Shown: positions 42,493-52,185, numbered from the stretch's first letter. The stretch: DNA of 64,000 bases from Pseudoselenomonas ruminis (GCF_008271295.1 NZ_VTOY01000001.1:620001-684000); one strand, 5' to 3'. Translations and numbers: made by a program. The notes: generated by a model not told the origin, from the sequence alone.

Positions 42493-43653
42493 ATGCAAGA
42501 ACAAGCAGCCACAGCAGCCCGCCCGCGCAAACCGCGGCTGGCCGCTATCGAATATATCCGCGGAATCTCGATGATGGGAGTCATCGGCATCCATGTCGGG
42601 TCCCAGTATCTAAGCAATACTGCCGCCAACGTCGACCTCGTCGCCCTCTTTGAGGTCGCCACGCGCTTTAGCGTACCGATTTTCTTCTTCATTTCCGCGT
42701 TTGGCCTGTTCTACAATCTGGACCTTCATGCCCCGTTTGACTTCCGCTACTTTATGAAACGCCGGTTCAAGACGGTACTCGTTCCTTACCTCGTCTGGTC
42801 CATCTGTTATCTTTTGCATGATGGCTGGCTCTACGGCGTCGGCTTTCCCGACCCGCTGCACCTCCTCGTGCTGCTGTTCTTTGGCAATGCGAAGTATCAG
42901 CTTTACTTTCTCGTCATTTTGCTCTGGTTCTATCTGTTGATGCCGCTTTGGATTTGGATGGTACGGCGTGCCGGACTCGTAAGCCTCACGCTTTTACTGC
43001 TGGCGCAGATTGGTTTTGACTATTGGTCAAGTTTTTCCACGAGTTTCAATCTCTTCGTCTACGGACTGCCTGACACGTCAATCCTAAAACCGTTCCTTAT
43101 GTACCGCCTGAACTACTGGGTTATGCACTATGTATTTATCTTTGTACTCGGCGGCTATCTGGCCGTGCATATCGATGCATTCATGGATTTTATGAAGAAA
43201 CAACGCCTTGGCATCACGGCCTTTTTCTGGGCCAGCCTGGCATCGCTTCTTGCTTACTACTATCAGTTAATTGCCGTTGATGGCTATACGCCGCTCGAGG
43301 CCATCAATACCGCCCATCAGCTTTGTCCGGCCGGTATCTTCTACACCATCACAGCATCGCTATTCTTCTTTACGATATTCACCTATCAGAAGTATCCAGC
43401 CTTCCTCAATCCGCTGCTTCACCAGCTCGGCAAACATTCCTATTTTGCCTACCTGGCACATCCGATTGCGATTACGTATCTGGCAATGATGCTTCAGCAC
43501 AGCGGACGTATTATGACCGCACCAATCGCCATCGCCTTCTACTTTGCCACGCTGGCGCTGGCCATGCTCGGCGCAATAATCTGCCGCAAAATCGGTGAGC
43601 AGCTGCCAATCCTCAACGAATTGACCATTGGCGTATATCCTAAGAAAAAATAA
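42493..43653 (+). CDS. Acyltransferase 3 family membrane protein
   Basis: 386 residues with about ten helices. The N-terminal IEYIRGISMMGVIGIHVG and FSVPIFFFISAFGL segments are the diagnostic motifs of acyltransferase family 3, where the His (IHVG) is catalytic; RRFKTVLVPYLVWS follows as usual. These enzymes acetylate or succinylate surface sugars such as O-antigen, peptidoglycan or exopolysaccharide. No glycan cluster is adjacent, so the target is open. Probably co-transcribed with the SIMPL gene. Confidence 0.87.
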   Translation: MQEQAATAARPRKPRLAAIEYIRGISMMGVIGIHVGSQYLSNTAANVDLVALFEVATRFSVPIFFFISAFGLFYNLDLHAPFDFRYFMKRRFKTVLVPYLVWSICYLLHDGWLYGVGFPDPLHLLVLLFFGNAKYQLYFLVILLWFYLLMPLWIWMVRRAGLVSLTLLLLAQIGFDYWSSFSTSFNLFVYGLPDTSILKPFLMYRLNYWVMHYVFIFVLGGYLAVHIDAFMDFMKKQRLGITAFFWASLASLLAYYYQLIAVDGYTPLEAINTAHQLCPAGIFYTITASLFFFTIFTYQKYPAFLNPLLHQLGKHSYFAYLAHPIAITYLAMMLQHSGRIMTAPIAIAFYFATLALAMLGAIICRKIGEQLPILNELTIGVYPKKK

Positions 43654-43655
43654 TA

Positions 43656-43692
43656 AAAATGCCGCTGGCTCGTATTGCCCAGCGGCATTTTT
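43656..43692. terminator. Shared terminator of convergent genes
   Basis: Perfect stem AAAAATGCCGCTGG / CCAGCGGCATTTTT between the acyltransferase and the AsmA-like gene. Confidence 0.9.
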
Positions 43693-45120
43693 CTATTTTC
43701 GCCCAAGGTCTAATGTGCTGATGTCCTTGCCACTGCTGTCCTTTACAAAAATCGGGCCCAGCCTTAGCTTCTTGTCCTTAATCTGCAATGCATCGGTCGC
43801 TACACTAAATCCTGCGAAGTCTATCCGAACATCATAGAACTGCAACTCGTGATAGGACTGGCGAAAAGCCCCCTTTATGCGCTTGATGGGAATCCTCCGA
43901 TACCGCCCGTCCCCAGAAGTAAAAATCCCCGATGCAGTTGCTTCCTTGGCACTTCCTTTTGACGCAAATTGCATATCCACCATAACATTGCAGTACAAAT
44001 GGCTGTGGGGCAAAGCCTGCGAGGCTTGCAACTCCCTGCCGACGGCATGAATCGTATAATAACGGGTATCAAGGTCATAGCTGCCTTCCGCCTCCAGCTT
44101 ACCGCCATACACCTTGCCCGTAACATCCTTAAAATCAATTTTCTCGCCATCATAGCTTATATTCCCGTTAACCTCTTGGAAATAAAGCCCTGGAATATGG
44201 AGTTCTGCCATCTTCAGTTTTCCTTCTCCATGAATCGCATTGAGCGGACCGGTTAAATGACTATCCAGTGTCATTTTATCATGTACCTTTACCCCGACTC
44301 CCAGCGACGAAGGGTCTACCTCCACAAAGCTCAGCTGCAAATCTCCTATGGGCACTTCACTGTCCTGAAAATCCACCGTTCCCTTCAAATTCACATTGCT
44401 GCCAATCATCGTGCCGCCGAACCGCCCCGTATTAACCTCGACCTCCATGCGCTTAGCCGTATTAATCGCAGTCTTTACGTTTACCCCGGACAGCAAATAG
44501 TGACGGTCTTTGTAAAAGACCTCCAAACGGCAATCTTCAAGCTTTAACTCCATACGGATTTTCTTGCCCGAGCGGTCAAAATTTTTCCATTGCTTCGCCA
44601 TTTTTTCGGCTCGTTTGCGGCGATGAAATTCGCCAATCCGTTTACGCTCCTCCTCACTTTTCCCCACCAGACTGACCTTTTGCTGCCAGTCTTCATCCGC
44701 AGTTTGTACCTTTTGCATATCCTTGGAATTGCGGACAAAATCCACCGTCATATCATCCGCCAGATGAATCGACACTTCCGCGTCTTTAAGCGTCAATTCC
44801 TGAAGTGTAGTCGATTTGATATTTCCCGTCACTACATCCCATAGACGCACATAAAAATGACCTTCCGGCACCCGCAGAATCAGCCTTCCCTCCACATCGT
44901 GCCACTCAAGTCCCGTAAAATCCACATCGCCGGTAACATGTGCGATGATTTTCTCCGCCGTGATTGTTCCCCGCAGCATATTTTGCTCTGCCATGGCTTG
45001 ATTAAAAATCGCTGCCGCCCCACGGCTAAATATTTCCAGCACAATAAACACCGCCAGGGAAATCGTCACAACGGCTATCACCAGAGTCCTGCGCCAATGC
45101 ATCCGAAGCCATTTGAGCAT
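43693..45120 (-). CDS. AsmA-like envelope protein
   Basis: 475 residues. One N-terminal membrane helix (about residues 12-30), then a long beta-rich chain with a charged helical insert (about 150-190, EERKRIGEFHRRKRAEKMAK) and repeated beta units such as MAELHIPGLYFQEVNGNISY and DFKDVTGKVYGGKLEAEGSY, characteristic of AsmA/TamB-type bridge proteins. These proteins are tied to lipid transport to or assembly of the outer membrane, so their presence supports a diderm host. The start at 45120 is the first residue before the membrane helix. Confidence 0.75.
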   Translation of the reverse strand: MLKWLRMHWRRTLVIAVVTISLAVFIVLEIFSRGAAAIFNQAMAEQNMLRGTITAEKIIAHVTGDVDFTGLEWHDVEGRLILRVPEGHFYVRLWDVVTGNIKSTTLQELTLKDAEVSIHLADDMTVDFVRNSKDMQKVQTADEDWQQKVSLVGKSEEERKRIGEFHRRKRAEKMAKQWKNFDRSGKKIRMELKLEDCRLEVFYKDRHYLLSGVNVKTAINTAKRMEVEVNTGRFGGTMIGSNVNLKGTVDFQDSEVPIGDLQLSFVEVDPSSLGVGVKVHDKMTLDSHLTGPLNAIHGEGKLKMAELHIPGLYFQEVNGNISYDGEKIDFKDVTGKVYGGKLEAEGSYDLDTRYYTIHAVGRELQASQALPHSHLYCNVMVDMQFASKGSAKEATASGIFTSGDGRYRRIPIKRIKGAFRQSYHELQFYDVRIDFAGFSVATDALQIKDKKLRLGPIFVKDSSGKDISTLDLGRK

Positions 45121-45214
45121 ACGCGTCCCTCTCTTCTCCTTGCTTTCTTATCTCTTTATTCGCTTCTCCCCCTCGATAAACCTGCTGTTATCACGGCCAA
45201 GTAACCCCCAAGCA

Positions 45215-45254
45215 AGAAAAAAGTCTGTGAACACCTAACGTGCCACAGACTTTT
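45215..45254 (-). terminator. Terminator of the yeiH-like gene
   Basis: AAAAGTCTGTG / CACAGACTTTT stem followed by TTTTTTC on the minus strand. Confidence 0.85.
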
Positions 45255-45267
45255 GCCTGTCAAACAA

Positions 45268-46311
45268 TCACCATATTCCCAAGATGCGCTGTACCAGAAG
45301 GCTGACCACCGTAATGCCAGCCCAGCAGCAGGCGCCGAGAAGAATTGGCTTGCCACCAGTTTTTATGAGTTTTACGACGTTGCTGTTAAGCCCAATTGCC
45401 GCCATCGCCATGACGATAAAGAACTTCGCCAATTCTTTAAGCGGCTGGAATACGTCTGCGCTTACGCCAAGGTTCAGACAAACCGTAGTAACAACGGCTG
45501 CCAGGACGAAGTATAAAATAAACATGGGAAAAGCGCGCTTAAGGCTGAACGTTTCAAGGGAACTTCCCTCATTCTGCGCGGCTTCCTTCTTGGCAACGAG
45601 CATAGCCAAGAGAAGTGTCACCGGGATAATCGCCAGCGCGCGCGTGAGTTTTACGGTAACAGCTTCATCGAGCGTCTGGGTGCCAAGCCCCCACATGCTG
45701 TCCCAGGTGGCAGCAGCCGCCGTAACCGAAGACGTATCGTTAATCGCCGTGCCCGCAAAGATACCGAAAGCCTCACCGGACGTCGTATCAAAGCCAATCA
45801 TGTGCCCTAAAATCGGAAACAGCAGCGCCGCCATCGCATTAAACAAGAAAATAACCGATATCGACTGCGCAATCTCATTGCTGTCGGCTTTAACGACCGG
45901 CGCCGCGGCGGCAATCGCCGAACCACCGCAGATGGACGAGCCAACACCAATGAGTGCCGACGTGTTGCGCGAAATATCTAAGCCACGATGGAGTACCAAG
46001 GCCACCACCAGCGACGTCGTAATCGTGCTCACGATAATTGGCAGCGAAACGATTCCCGTCTGGACGATAACGCCAAGATTCATGCCAAAGCCGAGCAACA
46101 CGACGGCCGACTGCAAAATGATTTTCGACGTCCAATTGATACCAGCCTGCGCCTTGCCATGTTCATGCCAAAAGAACGTGATGACCATGCCAAACAAAAT
46201 GGCCAGCACCGCACCGCCAACCACAGGAAAAAGCTTTCCGAGCAGCCATGCTGGCAATGCAATAAGAAAACATACAAAAATACCAAATGAATTATTGCGT
46301 AAAAATAACAT
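45268..46311 (-). CDS. YeiH-family (UPF0324) putative sulfate/anion exporter
   Basis: 347 residues with about ten helices. The family signatures [32 protein letters not shown] and [15 protein letters not shown] are present. Related proteins are annotated as putative sulfate or taurine-sulfite exporters. It is divergently arranged with a LysR-type regulator, as yeiH is with yeiE in other bacteria. The start at 46311 follows AGAGG by seven bases. Confidence 0.85.
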   Translation of the reverse strand: MLFLRNNSFGIFVCFLIALPAWLLGKLFPVVGGAVLAILFGMVITFFWHEHGKAQAGINWTSKIILQSAVVLLGFGMNLGVIVQTGIVSLPIIVSTITTSLVVALVLHRGLDISRNTSALIGVGSSICGGSAIAAAAPVVKADSNEIAQSISVIFLFNAMAALLFPILGHMIGFDTTSGEAFGIFAGTAINDTSSVTAAAATWDSMWGLGTQTLDEAVTVKLTRALAIIPVTLLLAMLVAKKEAAQNEGSSLETFSLKRAFPMFILYFVLAAVVTTVCLNLGVSADVFQPLKELAKFFIVMAMAAIGLNSNVVKLIKTGGKPILLGACCWAGITVVSLLVQRILGIW

Positions 46312-46407
46312 TACTATACCTCTCAAAACAGGCCCTTTATTTCAGCTGATAGAATGAATTATAAAAGGATTATTCGAAAATGTAAAATTATATGTTATGA
46401 TATTGCT

Positions 46408-46422
46408 ATAAGATATTCTTAT
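46408..46422. promoter_or_regulatory. Candidate LysR-type operator
   Basis: Inverted repeat ATAAGA-TAT-TCTTAT in the 129-base spacer between the divergent exporter and regulator genes, fitting the T-N11-A pattern of LysR sites. Confidence 0.5.
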
Positions 46423-46440
46423 CAACAATGAGGTATTCCC

Positions 46441-47325
46441 ATGCTCGATTTTCGCATCAAAACATTTCTCTGCGTCTGTCAGACGATGAACTATACCAAG
46501 GCTGCCAAAGTCCTAAACATCACCCAGCCGGCAGTTTCGCAGCACATCCGTTATCTCGAAGATTATTATCAGATAAAAGCCTTTCGCTACGCCAATAAAA
46601 AACTCGAGCTTACCCCTGCAGGAAAGCTTCTCTATGAACGCTGTAAAACCATGGAAAACGACGAAGTCGCGCTTAGTGCCGAGCTCTTAAGCCAGCAGTC
46701 CGGCATCCGCACATTGTCGCTCGGCGTTACGATGACCGTTGGCGAATATGCCATCGTCGCCCCGCTGGCCGCCTATCAACTGGCCCATCCGGGCATCAAC
46801 ATCCGGCTTCGCTTTGGCAACACCAAAGAACTGTTGCAACAGCTGACCGAGGGCCGCATCCAGCTGGCACTCGTCGAAGGCTATTTCCCGCCCCAGGATT
46901 ATTTCTGCCAGCCCTACAGCACCGAAGACTATATTGGCGTCTGTGCGAGCTCCCACAAATTTGCTTGCGGCCAGCCAACAACTTTTCACGATTTGCTTGG
47001 CGAACGGCTGCTGCTGCGCGAAAAAGGGTCCGGCACCCGCGAAATTCTCGAACGCAATCTGGCTTTGCACGGCCTGCGTTCCGAAGACTTCATCCACAAT
47101 ATGGAAGTCGAAAACATGCATACCATCATCGGCCTGCTTACGCACGACTGCGGAATTTCCTTCCTGTATCGCCGCGCAGTGGAAGCGGAACTGGCCAGCG
47201 GCGTCTTGCGGCCAATTCCGCTAAAAGGCTTTGCCATGCAGCACGACTTTACCTTTATCTGGGAAAAGGGCAGCATCTACACCGCCCAATATCAGCAAAT
47301 CTGCCAAGAACTCAGCGGAATCTGA
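46441..47325 (+). CDS. LysR-type transcriptional regulator, YeiE-like
   Basis: 294 residues. N-terminal HTH (NYTKAAKVLNITQPAVSQHIRYLE) and a C-terminal periplasmic-binding-like effector domain beginning LSLGVTMTVGEYAIVAP. Divergent to the YeiH-type exporter, which it probably controls. Its stop codon TGA lies inside a CTGACAAGTCAG palindrome. Confidence 0.87.
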   Translation: MLDFRIKTFLCVCQTMNYTKAAKVLNITQPAVSQHIRYLEDYYQIKAFRYANKKLELTPAGKLLYERCKTMENDEVALSAELLSQQSGIRTLSLGVTMTVGEYAIVAPLAAYQLAHPGINIRLRFGNTKELLQQLTEGRIQLALVEGYFPPQDYFCQPYSTEDYIGVCASSHKFACGQPTTFHDLLGERLLLREKGSGTREILERNLALHGLRSEDFIHNMEVENMHTIIGLLTHDCGISFLYRRAVEAELASGVLRPIPLKGFAMQHDFTFIWEKGSIYTAQYQQICQELSGI

Positions 47326-47333
47326 CAAGTCAG
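47322..47333. repeat. CTGACAAGTCAG palindrome over the LysR stop codon
   Basis: Perfect outer palindrome with a central AA; the TGA at 47323-47325 ends the regulator gene. Confidence 0.75.
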
Positions 47334-47359
47334 AAACTGCCCGAAGGAGATGACCTGCT

Positions 47360-48241
47360 TTGACAAAACGAAAAAAAGGACTCATCATGGTATGCCTCGG
47401 GGCATCCATGTGGGGCGGCAGTGGCGTAGCCGGACAATATCTGCTGCAGGATTGCGGCTTTTCTACGGTCTGGCTCGTCGTTTCCCGCATGCTCTTGGCC
47501 GGCTGCCTGTTTCTGCTTATCGATTTTGCCCTGTATCGGCAAAATGTTTTTTCTATCTGGAAAAACAAACAAGATGCCCGCGATGTGCTGCTGTTTGCCA
47601 TCTTCGGCATGCTAGCCGTGCAATATACGTATTTTGCCTGCATCCAGCATGGCAATGCCGCCGCCGCCACCATCCTGCAATACCTTATGCCGGTAATTAT
47701 CATTGGCTATACCTCGCTGGCCACCCATAAGTTCCCGCCTGGCCGCGAACTGCTCTGTGTCGTTATGGCGATTGGCGGTACGTTCCTGCTGGTCACCCAT
47801 GGACGGCTCGACACGCTTTCCATTCCGCTTGCCGCCCTGCTATGGGGCCTCGGGTCTGCTTTTGCGGCCGCCTTTTATACCACTCAGCCCAAGCGGCTCA
47901 TCCGCAAATGGCGCGCCACGCTGATTACCGGCTGGGGCATGCTGCTGGGCGGACTGGCACTGATGCCCGTCTGCCCTCCCTGGCAGTTCAGTGGCACCTG
48001 GAGCAGTGCCGCCGCCATCACCTACGCGTATATCATTATCTTCGGCACCGTCATCGCCTTTGGCTGTTACCTCGGCAGCATCAAATACATTTCCCCTACC
48101 GAAACGAGTCTCCTGGGCTCCATTGAACCACTGTCGGCCATCGTCTTCTCTATCCTCTTTCTCCACGCCAGCTTTGCCCCCATGGACTATCTCGGCACCG
48201 CCTTAATCCTCAGCACCGTTTTTGTGCTGGCAAAAAAATAA
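47360..48241 (+). CDS. EamA-type transporter
   Basis: 293 residues, ten predicted helices in two EamA repeats; the first has GASMWGGSGVAGQYLL and the second begins near LAALLWGLGSAFAAAFYT, with STLLGSIEPLSA-like sequence TETSLLGSIEPLSAIVFS near the end. The TTG at 47360 is taken as the start because AAGGAG lies ten bases upstream and the next ATG would delete the first charged segment. It lies 34 bases after the regulator and may be co-transcribed. Confidence 0.82.
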   Translation: MTKRKKGLIMVCLGASMWGGSGVAGQYLLQDCGFSTVWLVVSRMLLAGCLFLLIDFALYRQNVFSIWKNKQDARDVLLFAIFGMLAVQYTYFACIQHGNAAAATILQYLMPVIIIGYTSLATHKFPPGRELLCVVMAIGGTFLLVTHGRLDTLSIPLAALLWGLGSAFAAAFYTTQPKRLIRKWRATLITGWGMLLGGLALMPVCPPWQFSGTWSSAAAITYAYIIIFGTVIAFGCYLGSIKYISPTETSLLGSIEPLSAIVFSILFLHASFAPMDYLGTALILSTVFVLAKK

Positions 48242-48256
48242 CTTCATTTGACATAA

Positions 48257-48289
48257 AAAATTGACCGGTCAAAACGACCGGTCAATTTC
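48257..48289. terminator. Terminator built from two inverted palindromes
   Basis: AAATTGACCGGTC / GACCGGTCAATTT (13-bp stem, AAAAC loop). It is formed by a full TTGACCGGTCAA copy (48261-48272) and a second near-copy (48275-48285). It serves both convergent genes, and the first copy contains the stop codon of the metallophosphatase gene (TGA at 48269-48271 on the minus strand). Confidence 0.85.
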
Positions 48290-49219
48290 GTCTAGCCAAC
48301 ACTTTTTATAATGGTCAAAGGTCCGCACTTCGATATGGTCTGGATAGAGATATATCGAATTTGTCGTTATCTTCTTTTTGTCCATGCAGTCATTGTGAAT
48401 GTTGCAGGTATGCTCGTTATAGTAATTGATTTCGTTATTGGCAAAGCTGGAATTATGGCAGGACGTATGCGTATGACCCGATACCCATAACTTGACTTGG
48501 GGATTTTCCGCGAGAATGGCGTCGATTTTATCCGCTGGCATCGCAATCGACCGCTCAGTATTGACAGACTTATGGTACGTCAGCAGCGTATGATTCAGCG
48601 GCCCATGGAAAAAGACCAACGTCGTCTTGTCGCGATGTGCCGCCAGTTCCTGCTCGAACCAGGCAAGCTGCATTTCTCCGAGCTGTGTTGGCAACGGGCC
48701 TTCGGTCGACAGGAAAATCAGATGATACCCGCCGAGGTCTTTGGCATACCAGCGCTCCGGCAGCTGCCAAAAGCTGGCAAAAGCAGCCAGTTTCTGCTGG
48801 CGAACTTCGGGGCTGGCTGGTTTAATCCTGCCATTAGCCGAGAGTTCATCTTCATAAAGAAATTCATGGTTGCCGTTAATCACCCAAAGTTCTTTTTTCA
48901 ATTTACCGAAGAACGACTGGATGTACTCGTATTCTGACTTTACGCCCCGCTGTTCGACAATGTCGCCGACTACGGCAACGGCCGTCACATCGTCCCAGCT
49001 GTTGATGTCGGCAATCACGTCATTCTTTGCCGCCAGAATCGCCTGCCGGACATTACTATCGGGATGTTTGGCCACCCGCACCGGCAGATGTGGGTCCCCG
49101 AGCACCACAATCCGATAATAATCCTTCCCGGTTGCCCCCAACAATTTTTGCCAGCCGCCCACAGCCAAGGCACCAAGTCCAATAAATAAACCACGGATAA
49201 ACGAACGCCGGTTTAACAT
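48269..49219 (-). CDS. Exported calcineurin-like metallophosphatase
   Basis: 316 residues. The N terminus NRRSFIRGLFIGLGALAVGG resembles a twin-arginine (Tat) signal. The metal-binding motifs are GDPHLP, VVGDIVEQ, INGNHEF, FFHGPLNH and SGHTHTS, all in order. It would hydrolyse phosphoesters in the periplasm. Its last residues (DEIDRSF) are encoded by the end of the terminator palindrome, so the C terminus may be recently altered. Confidence 0.85.
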   Translation of the reverse strand: MLNRRSFIRGLFIGLGALAVGGWQKLLGATGKDYYRIVVLGDPHLPVRVAKHPDSNVRQAILAAKNDVIADINSWDDVTAVAVVGDIVEQRGVKSEYEYIQSFFGKLKKELWVINGNHEFLYEDELSANGRIKPASPEVRQQKLAAFASFWQLPERWYAKDLGGYHLIFLSTEGPLPTQLGEMQLAWFEQELAAHRDKTTLVFFHGPLNHTLLTYHKSVNTERSIAMPADKIDAILAENPQVKLWVSGHTHTSCHNSSFANNEINYYNEHTCNIHNDCMDKKKITTNSIYLYPDHIEVRTFDHYKKCWLDEIDRSF

Positions 49220-49267
49220 AGTATCGCTTCCTCTGCTAAAAATATATCGCTACTACGAAATATTTAC

Positions 49268-50014
49268 TCACAATGTATTATTTTCAACGCCGAACCATTT
49301 TGCCTCATCATCCCATTTAAAACAAAGCTTTCCATAACCTTCATAGGTTTTTTGATAATTTTGACCTACATATCCATAGCGTGTTACGCAATAATTGCAA
49401 ATAATTTCATCGCCTTCGACTTTTATATTTTGCATGCGAACCTCGCGTTTGTTCGCATAATATCTGCCGATTATGTCGTAGGTGTCGAAATATTTTACAT
49501 AACTTCCATCACTGCGCTTGCCAATCAGAGTATAGGTTATGCCTGTAACATCTCCTGCATCTTCATTAACCAGCAAGTACATTTTCTCATCAGTATCCGT
49601 TTTTATGCAATTAATATTTGTTGCGCAAGTTACTGTTATATCGATGGTATTATTAACATCCTTACCGCCAATCTTCGACACAAAGCTATTGTTTCGATTA
49701 GGCAGATAGGATGCTCTTCCGTCCCGCGCATCATAATGAACGTAAATGCAATCCTCTCCATTGCCAAAACAGGCCACGCCTTTATCAAATATTTTACTGC
49801 CATTACCAGTTCGCAATGACGGATAAGACATCAGGTATCTCACATTCTTGAACGGGACACCTTCATGCGTTGTCGCCCCCTTGACTTCATACCATCCCAT
49901 AGGAGGTAAAGATATCTTTCCTATTTTTTGCGGTGCCTGCATCGTCATCGCACTGCAAACACTTGTAATCATAATTGTCCCCATCGTCAAACCTGCCATC
50001 AATCCTTTTTTCAT
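49268..50014 (-). CDS. Uncharacterised exported protein
   Basis: 248 residues. A signal peptide (MKKGLMAGLTMGTIMITSVCSA) precedes a mature part with several cysteines (CFGNGEDC, CATNINC, CNYC), possibly disulphide-bonded, and a beta-rich composition. I recognise no domain. AT-rich codon use differs from that of its neighbours, which hints at transfer. The ATG at 50014 has AGGGG five bases upstream. Confidence 0.7.
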   Translation of the reverse strand: MKKGLMAGLTMGTIMITSVCSAMTMQAPQKIGKISLPPMGWYEVKGATTHEGVPFKNVRYLMSYPSLRTGNGSKIFDKGVACFGNGEDCIYVHYDARDGRASYLPNRNNSFVSKIGGKDVNNTIDITVTCATNINCIKTDTDEKMYLLVNEDAGDVTGITYTLIGKRSDGSYVKYFDTYDIIGRYYANKREVRMQNIKVEGDEIICNYCVTRYGYVGQNYQKTYEGYGKLCFKWDDEAKWFGVENNTL

Positions 50015-50054
50015 CAAATCCCCTTCTCTCTAAAAATCTCCCCATAAAGCAACA

Positions 50055-50073
50055 GCCTTCCCTAAGGGAAGGC
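50055..50073 (-). terminator. Hairpin after pepD
   Basis: GCCTTCCC-TAA-GGGAAGGC stem, 24 bases past the pepD stop. The minus-strand T-run is weak (TGTTGCTTT); on the plus strand it continues CGTTTTATT. Confidence 0.55.
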
Positions 50074-50096
50074 CGTTTTATTCTAATTCTATTGTA

Positions 50097-51545
50097 TTAC
50101 ATTTTCGCAATCTTATGCAAGGTCTCGATGATAAGGTCTACCTGTGGTTTTACCGTTTCAAGCAGCAGGCGCTCGTTCGGGCTGTGGATATCGATGGTGG
50201 TGACACCAATCGATACCATGTCGAGGTTCGGGTTCTTGAGGAAGTGCCAGCCGCACTCGAGGCCTGCATGAATCGTTTCGACTTTCATGTCTTTGCCATT
50301 CTGTGCTTTAAAGGTCTCGGCCATGATTTTAGCGAGCTTGCTGTCCTTGTTTTCCTTCCAGCCCGGCGACTGCGTGCCGATGTGGGCCGTAAAGCCCGTA
50401 AGAGCGGCCCATTCTTCGGTCATGAAGCGGAATTCGTTAAGTTTCTGGTCGACAGCCGAACGCGGGAAGTACGCGATGTTCACTTCATCCCCGTCCATCG
50501 AAACAACGCCGAGGTTTGCCGACGTCTCGACAAGGCCTGGGATGACCGTCGACATCGCAAATACGCCCGTGTGGAGAATCGTCAGCAGGCGGATAAAGTC
50601 AGTCGTAAAGTCAGCCGTCAGTACCTGCTGCGGCGTCTCAACGCTCGTCAGAACGAACGAGACATTCGGGTCAACAGCGCCGTACATCTTGAGATAGTTT
50701 TCCTTCTGCTCTTCAAGGACGGCCTCGATAGCTGACTTGTCAAGGTCAGACGCGATTACCATCTTGGCATCGTTCGGGATGGCGTTGCGTGCCTTGCCGC
50801 CCGTAAAGGACGCGAGCTCAACGCTGCCTTTTTCCTGCAGGGCTGCCAGCGCGAAAGCCAGCGTGCGAATGGCATTGCCGCGGCCATCGCCGATGCGCTC
50901 GCCCGAGTGGCCGCCGAGAAGTCCTTTAACCTCAATCTGCCAGCCATTCGGCTGCGTTGCTTTTTGACAAGTCAATTTACGCGAAAAGTCAAGATTGACA
51001 CTTCCGGCACTGCCAACGGTCAACTCATCATAGTTTTCCGAATCGCAGTTGATGAGGTAGCTGGCATCTTTTAGATGCTCGGCACCGAGGTTAATGGCGC
51101 CCGTCATGCCCTGCTCCTCGTCCACCGTGACAATCATGCGCAGCGGACCATGGTCTTTGGCGTTTTTCATGATATACATAGCCTCAGCCACGCCGATGCC
51201 GTCATCGGCGCCCAGGCTCGTGCCCTCAGCCTCAAGGTATTTCTCGCCGCGTACGAGCTTAATCGGGTCTTTGAGCGGGTCATAGGCATAGCCTTCCTCG
51301 GCAACGCAGACCATGTCCATGTGGCCCTGCAGAATCGTCAGCGGGGCATTTTCATAGCCTTTGCTGGCCGGTTTATCGGCAATGATGTTGTTCTTCTCGT
51401 CCTGCACTACCGTAAAGCCAGCGTCGGTCAGATACTTCTTGAGGAAGTCGCTGACAGCCTGCTCATGGCCGGATTTGCGCGGAATCGCAGCCAATTTCTC
51501 AAATTCACTCAGTACGCCTTCCAAAATCTCATTGTTCTGTTCCAT
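50097..51545 (-). CDS. pepD: Aminoacyl-histidine dipeptidase (M20C)
   Basis: 482 residues. Zinc dipeptidase of peptidase family M20C, which cleaves carnosine-like and other dipeptides. Motifs: LQGHMDMV (His-x-Asp), GTSLGADDGIGV, DEEQGMTGA (Glu pair), NCDSE, GGHSGERI and TIHAGLECG with a late IHSPNER. Two palindrome copies lie inside it (50732-50743, encoding DKS; 50964-50975, encoding LTCQ). Confidence 0.93.
   Translation of the reverse strand: MEQNNEILEGVLSEFEKLAAIPRKSGHEQAVSDFLKKYLTDAGFTVVQDEKNNIIADKPASKGYENAPLTILQGHMDMVCVAEEGYAYDPLKDPIKLVRGEKYLEAEGTSLGADDGIGVAEAMYIMKNAKDHGPLRMIVTVDEEQGMTGAINLGAEHLKDASYLINCDSENYDELTVGSAGSVNLDFSRKLTCQKATQPNGWQIEVKGLLGGHSGERIGDGRGNAIRTLAFALAALQEKGSVELASFTGGKARNAIPNDAKMVIASDLDKSAIEAVLEEQKENYLKMYGAVDPNVSFVLTSVETPQQVLTADFTTDFIRLLTILHTGVFAMSTVIPGLVETSANLGVVSMDGDEVNIAYFPRSAVDQKLNEFRFMTEEWAALTGFTAHIGTQSPGWKENKDSKLAKIMAETFKAQNGKDMKVETIHAGLECGWHFLKNPNLDMVSIGVTTIDIHSPNERLLLETVKPQVDLIIETLHKIAKM
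50732..50743. repeat. Palindrome copy in pepD (DKS)
   Basis: CTGACTTGTCAA, one end base off the perfect form; encodes part of DLDKSAIE on the minus strand. Confidence 0.7.
50964..50975. repeat. Palindrome copy in pepD (LTCQ)
   Basis: Perfect TTGACAAGTCAA; read on the minus strand it encodes LTCQ in RKLTCQKATQ, in a variable loop between two conserved blocks. Confidence 0.8.
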
Positions 51546-51589
51546 AGGAATCCCTCACTCATTCATATATCATATGTAATAGTAAACAT

Positions 51590-51625
51590 AAAAATAAAAC
51601 CAGGCAGTCAAAATGTCTGCCTGGT
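51590..51625 (-). terminator. Terminator of sepF
   Basis: ACCAGGCAG / CTGCCTGGT stem with TTTTATTTTT following on the minus strand. Confidence 0.85.
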
Positions 51626-51654
51626 CTCATCATCAACAATGCAATACGGGCAAA

Positions 51655-52185
51655 TCAATCCGTCAACGCGACCGTCATGGCCTCCGTTACATCTACCCCC
51701 TGCGGCACATAAAGAACAATTTTGCCGGAGATGCGTTTCGCACAGCCGTCCAGAACGTAGCAGGTACCATTGACGAAATCACAAATACGGCGCTGCTCAG
51801 CATCTTCTACCTTCTCGTAGTTTACGACACAAGCCTTGCCTGCTTTCAAATCATCCGAAATAGCAGCAACCTGATCAAAGGTGCTCGGTGCATAAATCTG
51901 CACTTTCAAAGCCGGCGTTTTCGTCGTATGAACCGTCAACTGCGGACGACTCGACTCACGATGCTGGTAAGATCCAGTCTGATAGCCCGAACGGTCAAAC
52001 TGAACCGTGCCACCATTGGATACCTTCAGTTCCTCACTGTAGCTCTGAGCTGCCGGTGCTTCCTTCACGGATGAAGTTTTCTTTACCTCAGCGTAATCTT
52101 CCTCAATTTCGCCGAAGTCCTCAATCGGCATCAGAATATCTCTAAGTTTAGAGAATTTCTCTTCAAAAATAGCGCCTACGCCCAT
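51655..52185 (-). CDS. sepF: Cell division protein SepF
   Basis: 176 residues. An N-terminal amphipathic membrane-binding stretch (MGVGAIFEEKFSKLRDILM), an acidic variable linker, and the C-terminal SepF domain with IYAPSTFDQVAAISDDLKAGKACVVN and RRICDFVNGTCYVLDG. It tethers FtsZ to the membrane. The gene is alone, not in the usual ylm cluster. Start at 52185, after GGAAGGAC. Confidence 0.9.
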   Translation of the reverse strand: MGVGAIFEEKFSKLRDILMPIEDFGEIEEDYAEVKKTSSVKEAPAAQSYSEELKVSNGGTVQFDRSGYQTGSYQHRESSRPQLTVHTTKTPALKVQIYAPSTFDQVAAISDDLKAGKACVVNYEKVEDAEQRRICDFVNGTCYVLDGCAKRISGKIVLYVPQGVDVTEAMTVALTD

